Below are positions 42,215 to 51,712 of a DNA stretch of 64,000 bases, piece after piece; position 1 is the stretch's first letter; every line of letters begins with the position of its first letter. Below the pieces are notes generated by a model. The model had not been told where the DNA came from. It ran no database searches and was given only the letters and a program-made list of their open reading frames with translations. The position numbers were made by a program, and so were the translations under genes. Source of the DNA: an uncultured Blautia sp. (lineage in GTDB: Bacteria > Bacillota > Clostridia > Lachnospirales > Lachnospiraceae); the NCBI RefSeq assembly GCF_947654165.1, contig NZ_CANTKB010000014.1, forward strand, positions 1-64,000, given 5' to 3'.

Positions 42215-43021
42215 ATGAAGGAGCGTCTGGATGTCCTTCTGGTAAAACGTGGACTGGCAGTATCACGGGAAAAGGCAAAGGCTGTAATCATGTCAGGAAA
42301 TGTCTATGTGGAGAATCAGAAAGAGGATAAGGCCGGAACAATGTTCCAGGACACCGTAAATATTGAAGTAAGAGGCAGTACTCTAAAATATGTCAGCCGA
42401 GGCGGACTGAAGCTGGAAAAGGCCATGATACATTTCGGTGTAACCTTACAGGATAAGGTTTGTATGGATGTGGGCTCTTCTACAGGCGGATTTACGGACT
42501 GTATGCTCCAAAACGGTGCAGTAAAAGTGTTTGCCATAGATGTAGGTCACGGACAGTTAGACTGGAAGCTCCGTAACGATGAGCGGGTAGTCTGTATGGA
42601 AAAAACAAACATCCGTTATGTAGTGCCGGAAGATCTGGGAGAAGCAGCAGATTTTTCCTCTATTGATGTGTCATTTATTTCTCTGACAAAGGTACTTCTT
42701 CCTGTGTACCATCTTTTAAAAGAAGACGGAGAAGTTGTCTGCCTGATTAAGCCTCAGTTTGAAGCAGGCAGGGAAAAAGTAGGGAAAAAGGGTGTAGTTC
42801 GTGATCCAAAAGTTCACAAAGAGGTCATTGAAAAAGTGATTTCTTATGGACAGAGCATAGGATATGCAACACTTCATCTGGAATATTCACCGATCAAAGG
42901 TCCGGAAGGAAATATAGAGTATCTCCTTCATTTAAAGAAGAAAACAGGAGATCTTCCCCAGGATGAAATCCTGGATGTGGATGGAATCGTTGCAAAGGCC
43001 CATGGAGAACTGGACAAATAA
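42215..43021 (+). CDS. tlyA: TlyA-family rRNA 2'-O-methyltransferase
   Basis: 268 residues. N-terminal S4 domain (RLDVLLVKRGLAVSREKAKA) and FtsJ-like methyltransferase domain (MDVGSSTGGFTDCMLQ, FAIDVGHGQLDWKLR, KPQFEAGREKVGKKGVVRD). Likely methylates 16S and/or 23S rRNA. AAGGAGGAG precedes the ATG. Confidence 0.95.
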   Translation: MKERLDVLLVKRGLAVSREKAKAVIMSGNVYVENQKEDKAGTMFQDTVNIEVRGSTLKYVSRGGLKLEKAMIHFGVTLQDKVCMDVGSSTGGFTDCMLQNGAVKVFAIDVGHGQLDWKLRNDERVVCMEKTNIRYVVPEDLGEAADFSSIDVSFISLTKVLLPVYHLLKEDGEVVCLIKPQFEAGREKVGKKGVVRDPKVHKEVIEKVISYGQSIGYATLHLEYSPIKGPEGNIEYLLHLKKKTGDLPQDEILDVDGIVAKAHGELDK

Positions 43022-43023
43022 TT

Positions 43024-43884
43024 ATGAATAAATTTTATATTATAGCAAACAGTGAGAAAGATGAGGGAATGCAGGTGGCTGCAATGACTGCCCGTTATCT
43101 GGAAGCACATGGATGCTCCTGCATTATCCGTCCGGCCACTTCCGGTGTCAGAGAGCCGTTTCACCATTATACGGATATCAGTGGTATTCCGGAAAATGTG
43201 GAATGTGTGATTGTTCTTGGAGGAGACGGAACCTTGCTGCAGGCAGCCAGGGATGTGGTCAGCCGTCAGATACCGCTTCTTGGAATTAATCTGGGAACCC
43301 TGGGATATCTGGCTGAGATAGACCGGGAGTCCATAGAACCGGCGTTAAACCATCTTATGGCAGATGAATATGTGCTGGAAAGCCGTATGATGTTAAGTGG
43401 AAAAGTTTATCATAATGGTGAAGTAGTGGCAGAGGATGTGGCTTTAAATGACATTGTCATTGGCAGAGACGGTCCCTTGCGTGTCATTGGTTTTAATAAT
43501 TACGTCAACGGAGAATTTTTAAATGCTTACAAAGCAGATGGAATCATTATATCTACGGCGACAGGTTCTACGGGGTACAGTCTTTCTGCAGGAGGACCGA
43601 TCGTATCACCGGAAACCTATATTATGATCATGACACCTGTGGCACCTCATACCTTAAATACCAGAAGTATTATTTTTCCGGCAGGGGATGAGATCGCAGT
43701 AGAAATCACCCATGGAGTACAGCCGGGACAAGGCAAGGCCATTGCTTCTTTTGACGGAGACACGAATATCTCTATGACCGTGGGAGATAAAGTAGTTATT
43801 CGTCGCTCAGACAGAGATACTAAAATAGTAAAAATCAGCAATATCAGCTTTTTAGAGGTACTCCGGAAAAAAATGAAAAATTAG
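43024..43884 (+). CDS. nadK: NAD kinase
   Basis: 286 residues. LGGDGTLLQAARDV with the catalytic Asp, INLGTLGYLAEID, DGIIISTATGSTGYSLSAGG. Makes NADP from NAD. The start follows the tlyA stop by 2 bases. Confidence 0.97.
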   Translation: MNKFYIIANSEKDEGMQVAAMTARYLEAHGCSCIIRPATSGVREPFHHYTDISGIPENVECVIVLGGDGTLLQAARDVVSRQIPLLGINLGTLGYLAEIDRESIEPALNHLMADEYVLESRMMLSGKVYHNGEVVAEDVALNDIVIGRDGPLRVIGFNNYVNGEFLNAYKADGIIISTATGSTGYSLSAGGPIVSPETYIMIMTPVAPHTLNTRSIIFPAGDEIAVEITHGVQPGQGKAIASFDGDTNISMTVGDKVVIRRSDRDTKIVKISNISFLEVLRKKMKN

Positions 43885-43897
43885 CAGGAGGATGAAA

Positions 43898-44350
43898 ATG
43901 AAGATTGCCAGACATTCAAAAATTATTGAATTGATACAGCAATATGATATTGAAACTCAGGAAGAACTGGCTGCACGTCTGAATGCTGCAGGATTCAAGG
44001 TGACTCAGGCAACCGTGTCCAGAGACATCCGAGAGTTGAAACTTATGAAGGTTGCACGGCATGGTGGGGGTTCTAAGTATACCATTATGACTGCAAAGGA
44101 TACGCCTGACAGTGAAAAATATATCAGGGTACTCAGAGAAGCGTTTTTGTCTATGGATGTGGCTCAGAATATATTAGTCATTAAGACTCCTTCCGGAATG
44201 GCAAATGCAGCGGCAGCAGCCTTGGACCATATGAATCTTCAGGAAATCGTGGGAAGCCTTGCAGGTGATGACACCATAGCCTGTTTCAGCAAAAGCCTGG
44301 AGGATACCATGGCGTTGATGAATAAAATCAGAAAAATCATTCATGCATAG
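43898..44350 (+). CDS. argR: Arginine repressor
   Basis: 150 residues. Winged helix with QATVSRDIRELKLMKV, C-terminal hexamer domain with GDDTIACF. Position between nadK and recN is conserved in Firmicutes. ATG 43898 follows AGGAGG by 6 bases, better than ATG 43892. Confidence 0.96.
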   Translation: MKIARHSKIIELIQQYDIETQEELAARLNAAGFKVTQATVSRDIRELKLMKVARHGGGSKYTIMTAKDTPDSEKYIRVLREAFLSMDVAQNILVIKTPSGMANAAAAALDHMNLQEIVGSLAGDDTIACFSKSLEDTMALMNKIRKIIHA

Positions 44351-44372
44351 ATAGAAAAGGAAGTGCTCCGAA

Positions 44373-46058
44373 ATGTTAGTACATTTACATGTCAAAAATC
44401 TGGCATTGATAGAAGAAGCAGAGGTGGATTTTGAAGAAGGACTGAATATCCTCACAGGAGAGACAGGAGCCGGAAAATCCATTCTCATAGGTTCTGTAAA
44501 TCTGGCTCTGGGTCAGAAAATGCCAAAAGGGATGATAAGGGAAGGAGCCGGAAATGCCCTTGCTGAACTGGTATTTCAGGTGCGGCCTGATACAGAAGAA
44601 AAGTTAAAAGAATTAGGAGTCTATCCGGAAGACGGTCAGGTGATCATTTCCAGGAAAATTACCGGAAGCAGGAGCATCAGCAAGATTAACGGGGAAACCT
44701 GTACGGCATCCAGTATTCGGAAAATTGCCGCATTGCTTCTTGATGTCCACGGACAGCATGAGCATCAGTCGCTGCTTTACCCGGAAAAACAGATGGAAAT
44801 TCTGGATGATTATGGGCAGAAAGAAATCCTTCCGCAAAAAGAAAAGGTAAAAGGTATTTATCAGGAATACAGTCAGATAAAAAAAGAACTGGACAGTTAT
44901 CAGATAGACGAAGAGCACAGAAGAAGAGAAATCAGTTTTCTGGAATATGAGATCCAGGAGATTCAGGAGGCAGCATTAAAACCAAAAGAGGATGAAGAAC
45001 TTGAAACTGCCTACAGAAAGCTTTCAAACAGCAGGCAGATTACAGAAAGTCTGGGGACTGCGTATCAGCTTACCGGATATGAGCAGGAGGGAGGCGGTCA
45101 GCAGGTCGGCAGAGCTCTGCAGAGACTCTCTCAGATATCTGGATATGATAAAAGTCTGGAAGATTTGTATTGTATGCTGAATGATATAGACAGTCTGCTC
45201 AATGACTTTAACCGGGAGATTTCCTCTTATCTGTCTGAGTTTGTTTTTTCAGAAGAAGAGTTTCTGCAGATAGAGACAAGATTGGATCTGCTCAATCATT
45301 TAAAATCAAAATACGGACAGACTATTCCTGAGATTTTAGCATACAAAGAAGAAAAAGAAAAAAATCTGGAAAAGCTGGTACATTTTCAGGAGCAGAAAGA
45401 AGCTTTGGAGCAGGAATTAGATAAAAAGACAGCAGAGCTTCGGTATGCCAGTGAAAAGCTGACACAGCTTAGAAAAACATGGGCAAAAGAGTTGGAAAAA
45501 CAAATCATTGTGGGACTGCAGGATTTAAATTTCCTAAATGTAGAATTTGAAATCGGTTTTCAGAAAAAAGAACAGTTTACTTCTCAGGGTACAGATCAAA
45601 TCTGCTTTCTGATTTCCACCAATCCGGGAGAAACGGTGCGGGAATTATCAAAAGTAGTGTCCGGCGGAGAGCTTTCGAGAATTATGCTGGCGATCAAAAC
45701 ACTGATGGCAGATAAGGACGATACAGAAACATTGATTTTTGATGAGATTGATACAGGAATCAGTGGAAGAACGGCACAGAAGGTGGCTGAGAAAATGTCA
45801 GCTATCGGCCGGTCACGCCAGGTTCTCTGCATCACACATCTGCCCCAGATTGCATCTCAGGCTAATAGTCATTATCTGATTGAAAAAAATGTGGAAAATA
45901 TGGAGACAAGTACCAGCATCCGGGCTCTTTCTTATGATGAATCAGTGGAAGAACTGGCAAGAATGTTGGGCGGAGTTAAAATAACACAGGCAGTTTTAGA
46001 AAATGCAGCCGAAATGAAAGATTTGGCACAGCAACAAAAAAATACAAGAGTGAAATAG
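44373..46058 (+). CDS. recN: DNA repair protein RecN
   Basis: 561 residues, SMC-like. Walker A GETGAGKSILIGS, long coiled coil, SGGELSRIMLAIKTL signature, Walker B TLIFDEIDTGISG. Acts at double-strand breaks. Ends before an intrinsic terminator. Confidence 0.97.
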   Translation: MLVHLHVKNLALIEEAEVDFEEGLNILTGETGAGKSILIGSVNLALGQKMPKGMIREGAGNALAELVFQVRPDTEEKLKELGVYPEDGQVIISRKITGSRSISKINGETCTASSIRKIAALLLDVHGQHEHQSLLYPEKQMEILDDYGQKEILPQKEKVKGIYQEYSQIKKELDSYQIDEEHRRREISFLEYEIQEIQEAALKPKEDEELETAYRKLSNSRQITESLGTAYQLTGYEQEGGGQQVGRALQRLSQISGYDKSLEDLYCMLNDIDSLLNDFNREISSYLSEFVFSEEEFLQIETRLDLLNHLKSKYGQTIPEILAYKEEKEKNLEKLVHFQEQKEALEQELDKKTAELRYASEKLTQLRKTWAKELEKQIIVGLQDLNFLNVEFEIGFQKKEQFTSQGTDQICFLISTNPGETVRELSKVVSGGELSRIMLAIKTLMADKDDTETLIFDEIDTGISGRTAQKVAEKMSAIGRSRQVLCITHLPQIASQANSHYLIEKNVENMETSTSIRALSYDESVEELARMLGGVKITQAVLENAAEMKDLAQQQKNTRVK

Positions 46059-46079
46059 ACAAAAGTTCACATACTAAAA

Positions 46080-46105
46080 AGGTACACAAAGGTGTATCTT
46101 TTTTT
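46080..46105 (+). terminator. recN terminator
   Basis: AGGTACAC (46080-46087) pairs with GTGTATCT (46092-46099, one G-U), then seven T. Confidence 0.75.
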
Positions 46106-46153
46106 GTGGCAAAAACCAGTATTTTTAATAAAAATGAGAAAGGATGTGATTTT

Positions 46154-47347
46154 TTGTCTAAAAAACGTAATTATCGCCTCTTTCTTTTCGTATTATTATT
46201 AGCGGATATGTTGGCTGCAGGCGGTCTGGGGATTCTCAGACTGAAAGAGGCTATTCCGGATACGGTTTATATCCGTGCAGGACAGGATGCTGGTCTTGAA
46301 GAGTTTTTAGACCTGCCTTTGGTAACTTATCCGGAAAGCATTGGTGCCTCGGAGAACGGAAGTTATCAGATTCCATGTTCTTTTCTGGGAATAGTTCCAC
46401 TGAAACAGGTAGAGGTGAAGACGGTAGAAGATAAGGAATTGTCTGTCTGTGGAATACCGGTGGGACTGTATATGGAAACACAGGGGGTTCTCATTGTTGA
46501 TACAGGAGAAATCATGGGACAGGATGGGGTTTTAAGAGAACCGGCTGCGAATATTGCAAAAGCAGGCGATTATATTTTGGAAGTGAATGGCTGCCCTGTC
46601 ACAAGAAAAAAACAGTTGATCAGCGAAATCCAGGAAAGTCAGGGGGAAACCATGAAGCTTCTTGTCAGCCGGAAAGGAGAAGCAATTCCTCTTTCACTGG
46701 ATCCGGTACAGACAGGAGAGGAGGAATACAAACTGGGAATCTGGGTGAGAGATAATACCCAGGGAATCGGAACTATGACGTATATCGAAGAAGATGGTAC
46801 ATTTGGTGCTCTTGGTCATGGAATCAGTGATACAGATACAGGTGAACTGTTAGATGTATCCGGAGGGGAACTTTACCAGGCACAGATTCTTTCGATTATG
46901 AAAGGTGCAAAAGGAACACCGGGAGAGTTATCAGGATATATTGAATATCAGGATCAGAAAAAGTTAGGGAAGATTACGACCAATACGGAGAAAGGGATTT
47001 TCGGAAAAATATCCAATCCCCAGCAATGGCCGGTGATACAGGCAAAAGTAGGATATAAACAGGAAGTGAAAGAAGGAAAAGCAGAAATCGTAACCGACCT
47101 TGGAGATGGTGCAAAAACCTATGAAATTCTCATAACAGATATTTATAAAGAACGCTCAGACACCAATAAAGCCTTTGAAATCCAGGTGACAGATTCCCGT
47201 CTGCTTGCAAAAACAGGAGGAATTGTCCAGGGGATGAGTGGAAGCCCTGTACTGCAGAATGGAAAAATCATAGGAGCCGTGACCCATGTATTTGTCCGTG
47301 ATCCGGCAAAAGGATACGGCATCTTTATAGAGAATATGTTGTGGTAA
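46154..47347 (+). CDS. spoIVB: SpoIVB peptidase
   Basis: 397 residues. Membrane anchor (about 8-30), PDZ domain (AKAGDYILEVNGCPVTRKKQ), and S55 peptidase domain with FGALGHGISDTDTG (His) and QGMSGSPVLQNG (Ser). Cleaves SpoIVFA from the forespore side to activate SigK processing. The start is TTG 46154 behind AAAGGATG; the in-frame GTG at 46106 lies in the recN terminator. SpoIVB sits between recN and spo0A as in Bacillus. Confidence 0.94.
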   Translation: MSKKRNYRLFLFVLLLADMLAAGGLGILRLKEAIPDTVYIRAGQDAGLEEFLDLPLVTYPESIGASENGSYQIPCSFLGIVPLKQVEVKTVEDKELSVCGIPVGLYMETQGVLIVDTGEIMGQDGVLREPAANIAKAGDYILEVNGCPVTRKKQLISEIQESQGETMKLLVSRKGEAIPLSLDPVQTGEEEYKLGIWVRDNTQGIGTMTYIEEDGTFGALGHGISDTDTGELLDVSGGELYQAQILSIMKGAKGTPGELSGYIEYQDQKKLGKITTNTEKGIFGKISNPQQWPVIQAKVGYKQEVKEGKAEIVTDLGDGAKTYEILITDIYKERSDTNKAFEIQVTDSRLLAKTGGIVQGMSGSPVLQNGKIIGAVTHVFVRDPAKGYGIFIENMLW

Positions 47348-47349
47348 GG

Positions 47350-47356
47350 TGTCGAA
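47350..47356 (+). promoter_or_regulatory. Spo0A box (TGTCGAA) upstream of spo0A
   Basis: Exact TGTCGAA, 81 bp before the -35 at 47437. Spo0A autoregulation is known in Bacillus; here inferred. Confidence 0.55.
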
Positions 47357-47436
47357 AATTGTGCGTTTAAAAGCAAAAAATGTAGAATCAATAAACAAAT
47401 TATCAGATATAAAGATAAATTGTAAGATGATTCTCC

Positions 47437-47465
47437 TTGATTTGCATAGGAACTGATAATATAAT
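47437..47465 (+). promoter_or_regulatory. SigmaA promoter of spo0A
   Basis: TTGATT (47437-47442), 17-bp spacer, TATAAT (47460-47465). The leader also holds ATGACG/CGTCAT (47482-47487 with 47503-47508), a hairpin of unknown role. Confidence 0.65.
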
Positions 47466-47552
47466 ACTAATAGTCTTCAGGATGACGATTCAAAAGGGCG
47501 CCCGTCATATGCTGGAGAAAAGAGTTGTAACAAAAAAGATGGAGGATAAGTA

Positions 47553-48347
47553 ATGGAGAAGTTAAATGTCGCTATAGCAGATGATAATGAGAAAATGTTA
47601 GATTTGCTGGGGAACCTGATTAATGAAGACAAAGAGCTGGAGTTAGTAGGTCATGCTAATAACGGCGCCGGACTATACGATATCATAAAAGAAAAAGAAC
47701 CGGATGTTGTACTTTTGGATATTATTATGCCGCAGGTAGATGGACTCACTGTTATGGAAAGAGTGGGAAAAGATACGAATTTAAAGAAACATCCAGCTTT
47801 TATTGTCGTATCTGCTGTAGGACAGGAACAGATTACAGAAGACGCCTTCCAGTTAGGAGCAAATTATTATATCTTGAAACCATTTGATAATAACATGCTG
47901 CTTTCCAGAATTAAACACGTACGCCAGGCAGGGCAGGAGAAAAAAAGAGAACTGAAAAAAGTAAATGCTTATGAAAACAGCAGTGGTTATTTTGAGAGAA
48001 ATCTGGAAGCTGACGTTACCAATATTATCCATGAAATCGGTGTTCCGGCACATATCAAGGGATATCAGTATTTAAGGGATGCCATTATTTTATCTGTGAA
48101 TGATTTGGAAATGCTCAATTCCATCACAAAGATTCTGTATCCTACGATTGCCAAGAAACATCAGACAACGCCAAGCAGGGTGGAGCGTGCCATCCGTCAT
48201 GCCATTGAGGTGGCCTGGAGCAGAGGAAAAATGGATACCATTGATGAGTTATTTGGTTATACGGTAAGCACAGGAAAAGGAAAACCGACAAATTCTGAAT
48301 TTATTGCACTAATTGCAGATAAAATCCGACTGGAATACAAAAAATAG
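47553..48347 (+). CDS. spo0A: Stage 0 sporulation protein A
   Basis: 264 residues. Receiver with phospho-Asp56 in DVVLLDIIMPQVDG and acidic DD near the N-terminus; C-terminal effector domain with ITKILYPTIAKKHQTTPSRV and ERAIRHAIEVAW. Master regulator of sporulation entry. GGAGGAT precedes the ATG. Confidence 0.97.
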   Translation: MEKLNVAIADDNEKMLDLLGNLINEDKELELVGHANNGAGLYDIIKEKEPDVVLLDIIMPQVDGLTVMERVGKDTNLKKHPAFIVVSAVGQEQITEDAFQLGANYYILKPFDNNMLLSRIKHVRQAGQEKKRELKKVNAYENSSGYFERNLEADVTNIIHEIGVPAHIKGYQYLRDAIILSVNDLEMLNSITKILYPTIAKKHQTTPSRVERAIRHAIEVAWSRGKMDTIDELFGYTVSTGKGKPTNSEFIALIADKIRLEYKK

Positions 48348-48418
48348 CATAAAGAACTTTCCTTTGCTGAAAAAATGGGGTATAATATTTGTATGAATCT
48401 GGCAAGGAGGGTATTTTG

Positions 48419-49864
48419 GTGAAAAAAATATTATTTGTAGCATCAGAGGCAGTTCCATTTATTAAGACAGGGGGATTAGCAGACGTTGTAGGAGCCCTGC
48501 CCAAATGCTTTGACAAGGAAAATTTTGATGTAAGAGTGATTATTCCTAAATATTTATGCATGAAAGAGGAATATAAAAATCAGCTTCAGTATGTGACTCA
48601 TTTTTATATGAATATTGGATACAGACGTGAATATGTAGGAATTATGCAGCTTGTATATGAGGGTATCCAGTATTATTTCATTGATAATGAATACTATTTT
48701 TCAGGATACCAGCCATACGGAGATATCCGTTTTGATATTGAAAAATTTGCATTTTTCTCAAAGGCAGCACTTTCTATTTTACCGGTGATTGATTTCAGAC
48801 CGGATCTGATCCACTGCCATGACTGGCAGACCGGACTGATTCCTGTATATTTAAAAGACACATTCCAGGAAGGTCCGTTTTATCAGGGAATCAAGACGGT
48901 TATGACGATACATAACTTGAAGTTCCAGGGAACATGGGATATTAAGACCATGCGGGAACTGACAGGTCTCCCGGCACATTTCTTCACGCCGGATAAACTG
49001 GAGGCATATAAAGATGCCAATATGTTAAAAGGCGGTCTGGTATATGCAGATGCCATCACTACGGTAAGCAATACCTACGCAGAAGAAATTAAGACAGAGT
49101 TCTACGGAGAAAATCTGGATGGTCTTATGAGAGCGAGAGCTCATGACCTGAGAGGTATTGTCAATGGTCTGGATTATGATGAGTGGAATCCTGAGACTGA
49201 CAAGATGATTGCAAAGAATTTCAATGCGAAGAACTTCCGCAAAGAAAAAGTGAAAAATAAAGTTGCACTTCAGAGAGAGCTTGGCTTAAATGAAGATCCG
49301 AAAGCAATGATGATCGGTGTGGTATCCAGACTTACCGACCAGAAGGGCTTTGATCTGGTGGCTTATATTATGGATGAATTATGCCAGGACAACGTTCAAA
49401 TCGTGGTGCTCGGTACCGGTGAAGAGCGTTATGAGAATATGTTCCGTCACTTTGCATGGAAGTATCAGGGAAAAGTTTCTGCGAATATTTTCTATGACAA
49501 TGCACTGTCACACAGAATCTATGCTTCCTGTGATGCGTTCCTGATGCCGTCTCTGTTTGAGCCTTGCGGACTGAGCCAGTTGATGAGCCTTCGTTACGGA
49601 ACCTTGCCTATCGTTCGTGAAACAGGTGGTCTGAAGGATACCGTAGAACCTTACAACGAGTACGAAGGAACCGGAACAGGATTCAGTTTTAGAAATTATA
49701 ATGCGCATGAAATGCTGGCAACCATCCGTTATGCAGAGGGTGTATACTATGACAAGAAGAGAGAGTGGAATAAACTGGTAGATCGTGCCATGGCAAAAGA
49801 TTTCTCCTGGTCTAATTCTGCAAAACAGTACGAAGAAATGTATAACTGGCTGATTGGATATTGA
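48419..49864 (+). CDS. glgA: Glycogen synthase (ADP-glucose)
   Basis: 481 residues. N-terminal IKTGGLADVVGALPKC (ADP-glucose-binding K-x-G-G-L) and C-terminal SLFEPCGLSQLMSLRYG with catalytic Glu. Extends alpha-1,4-glucan. GTG 48419 follows AAGGAGGG by 7 bases; a -10 TATAAT lies at 48381-48386 with no good -35. Other glg genes are not in the window. Confidence 0.95.
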   Translation: MKKILFVASEAVPFIKTGGLADVVGALPKCFDKENFDVRVIIPKYLCMKEEYKNQLQYVTHFYMNIGYRREYVGIMQLVYEGIQYYFIDNEYYFSGYQPYGDIRFDIEKFAFFSKAALSILPVIDFRPDLIHCHDWQTGLIPVYLKDTFQEGPFYQGIKTVMTIHNLKFQGTWDIKTMRELTGLPAHFFTPDKLEAYKDANMLKGGLVYADAITTVSNTYAEEIKTEFYGENLDGLMRARAHDLRGIVNGLDYDEWNPETDKMIAKNFNAKNFRKEKVKNKVALQRELGLNEDPKAMMIGVVSRLTDQKGFDLVAYIMDELCQDNVQIVVLGTGEERYENMFRHFAWKYQGKVSANIFYDNALSHRIYASCDAFLMPSLFEPCGLSQLMSLRYGTLPIVRETGGLKDTVEPYNEYEGTGTGFSFRNYNAHEMLATIRYAEGVYYDKKREWNKLVDRAMAKDFSWSNSAKQYEEMYNWLIGY

Positions 49865-49877
49865 TGAATGTATATGG

Positions 49878-49919
49878 GGGAGACTGCTGCATAGGAGAAA
49901 ACGCAGCAGCCTCCTTTTT
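49878..49919 (+). terminator. glgA terminator
   Basis: GGAG + CTGCTGC (49879-49890) pair with GCAGCAG + CTCC (49903-49914), then TTTTT. Confidence 0.85.
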
Positions 49920-49936
49920 ATGTGGAGAAGAAAGAA

Positions 49937-50605
49937 ATGAAACTATTACTGGCAGAAGATGATGATAAATTACGAATAGAGTTAAAAAAGTTTTTTTCTA
50001 TGCACGGATATGATGCCGTGGAGATCACCGAGTACGAACATATGGAAGAAAGAATCCTGGAAGCAGGAGGGCAGCTTTTGCTGCTGGATATTAATCTGCC
50101 TGTTCTGGATGGGAAATATCTGTGTAAAGAGCTGAGAAAGCGAACTTCCATGCCCATTATCATGATTACCAGCCAAAACACAGAGTTGGATGAATTGTTA
50201 TGCATGAACTACGGAGCAGATGATTTTATTGCAAAGCCGTTTAATCCTCAGATTCTTCTGGCACATGTGGAAGCAGTACTGAAGCGTGCATATGGAAAAC
50301 AACAGGAAGCAGATCGAATCGATTGCGGAGGCTTTTCTCTGGAAACAACAAGAGGAATTATCAAAAACGGAGACCAGGAAGTGGAACTGACGAAGAATGA
50401 AAGCCGTATTTTATACAGTCTTGCAAAAAACAGAGGAAAGATTGTATCGAGAGATCAGCTTATCAACGATCTGTGGGACAGTGAATTGTTTGTGGATGAC
50501 AATACGCTGACAGTAAATGTGACCAGGCTACGCAGTAAGCTGGACAGCATAGGAAGGAAAAATGTGATTCATACAAAGAGAGGACAGGGATATTATTTAG
50601 AATGA
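49937..50605 (+). CDS. OmpR-family response regulator, BceR-like
   Basis: 222 residues. Receiver (MKLLLAEDDDKLR; phospho-Asp51 in LLLDINLPVLDG) and winged helix (NESRILYSLAKNRGKIVSRD, TVNVTRLRSKLD). Followed by an intramembrane-sensing kinase and a BceAB-type transporter, so it likely controls that transporter in response to cell-wall-active peptides. ATG 49937 behind GTGGAGAAG is preferred over GTG 49922. Confidence 0.92.
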   Translation: MKLLLAEDDDKLRIELKKFFSMHGYDAVEITEYEHMEERILEAGGQLLLLDINLPVLDGKYLCKELRKRTSMPIIMITSQNTELDELLCMNYGADDFIAKPFNPQILLAHVEAVLKRAYGKQQEADRIDCGGFSLETTRGIIKNGDQEVELTKNESRILYSLAKNRGKIVSRDQLINDLWDSELFVDDNTLTVNVTRLRSKLDSIGRKNVIHTKRGQGYYLE

Positions 50606-51618
50606 CTTATACAGCGTATATCAAAGACCGATGGGTTCATGGCCTGCTTCTGGCAGGCTTTTTGTTTCTGGAAATTTCTTTTGGTGTTTTGAGTAAGATT
50701 CCGGCATTTTATCTGTGGATCACGGGATTGGGAACCACAGGGCTTTTTTTCCTTCTGACCTATGTGAGTTATGCTGAAAGAAAAAACTTTTATCAGGACA
50801 TGGAAAAAAACAGCCGCAATCTGGATCAGACTTACCTCTTGCCCGAACTTTTGGAACGTCCGGCGTTTTTAGAGGGGAAGGTAATGTACGATACCATGCT
50901 GGAAATGGAACGTTCTATGGCAGAGCGGATCCGCAGTTACGAAGACAATAACAGAGAATATAAGGAATATATTGAATTGTGGGTACATGAGATCAAACTG
51001 CCCATTGCCACAGGAAAACTTTTGGTAGAGAATAACCGGGAGCTTTACGATGAAAGTATGATGGAAGAGTTGGAGCAGATTGATGCTTATACGGAGCAGG
51101 CCTTGTTTTATGCAAGGAGTAATTATGTGGAGAAAGACTATGTATTGAAAAAGGTATCTTTAAAACAAATTTGTACAGAAACCATCCAGAAAAACCGCAG
51201 ATTGCTTCTGAAAGAAAAGATTCAGATCAGTCTCCATGATCTGGATGAAACCGTATTTTCTGACAGCAAATGGCTGGCATTTATTCTCCAGCAGATTCTC
51301 TCTAACAGTGTAAAATATATGGGTGAAGGAGAGCACAAGCTAGAGTGGTATGCCAGAGTACAGCATGAAAAAGTAAAATTGTATCTCTGCGACACAGGAA
51401 CCGGAATTTCAGCAAAGGACTTGCCAAGAGTCTTTGAGAAAGGTTTTACCGGCGAAAACGGAAGGACCGGGAAGAAGTCTACGGGACTGGGGCTGTATCT
51501 GTGCCGAAAACTTTGTGAAAAAATGGGACATAAGCTGGAGATTGTTTCTTCCACCGAAAAAGGATGTCAGGTGATCATCAGTTTTCCGAAAGGAAGTATG
51601 ACGGGAGATATTTTTTAA
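50602..51618 (+). CDS. Intramembrane-sensing histidine kinase, BceS-like
   Basis: 338 residues. Two N-terminal helices with hardly any outside loop (LLLAGFLFLEISFGVLS; LGTTGLFFLLTYVSYAE), then a His in LWVHEIKLPIATG and ATPase motifs NSVKYM, DTGTGI, STGLGLYLCRKL. Such kinases sense through their BceAB transporter. Four-base overlap with the regulator gene. Confidence 0.92.
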   Translation: MTYTAYIKDRWVHGLLLAGFLFLEISFGVLSKIPAFYLWITGLGTTGLFFLLTYVSYAERKNFYQDMEKNSRNLDQTYLLPELLERPAFLEGKVMYDTMLEMERSMAERIRSYEDNNREYKEYIELWVHEIKLPIATGKLLVENNRELYDESMMEELEQIDAYTEQALFYARSNYVEKDYVLKKVSLKQICTETIQKNRRLLLKEKIQISLHDLDETVFSDSKWLAFILQQILSNSVKYMGEGEHKLEWYARVQHEKVKLYLCDTGTGISAKDLPRVFEKGFTGENGRTGKKSTGLGLYLCRKLCEKMGHKLEIVSSTEKGCQVIISFPKGSMTGDIF

Positions 51619-51619
51619 C

Positions 51620-51646
51620 CTTACAAAAATGAAAGGAAAGTGTAAG
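51620..51646. promoter_or_regulatory. Putative BceR operator before the transporter genes
   Basis: CTTACA (51620-51625) and TGTAAG (51641-51646) form a perfect inverted repeat with a 15-bp centre, upstream of a weak promoter with -10 TATGAT at 51679-51684. Typical BceR sites also have TTACA/TGTAA arms but a shorter centre. Confidence 0.4.
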
Positions 51647-51712
51647 TCAAATCAATGGGTTTTACGGGAAATTTCCTGTATGATAGAGTCATCACAGGAA
51701 AGGAGCAGAAGA

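Noticed and set aside
46070..46076. CATACTA as SigG -10 for spoIVB
   Set aside because: It precedes the recN terminator, so the transcript would stop at once, and no matching -35 lies 17-18 bp upstream.
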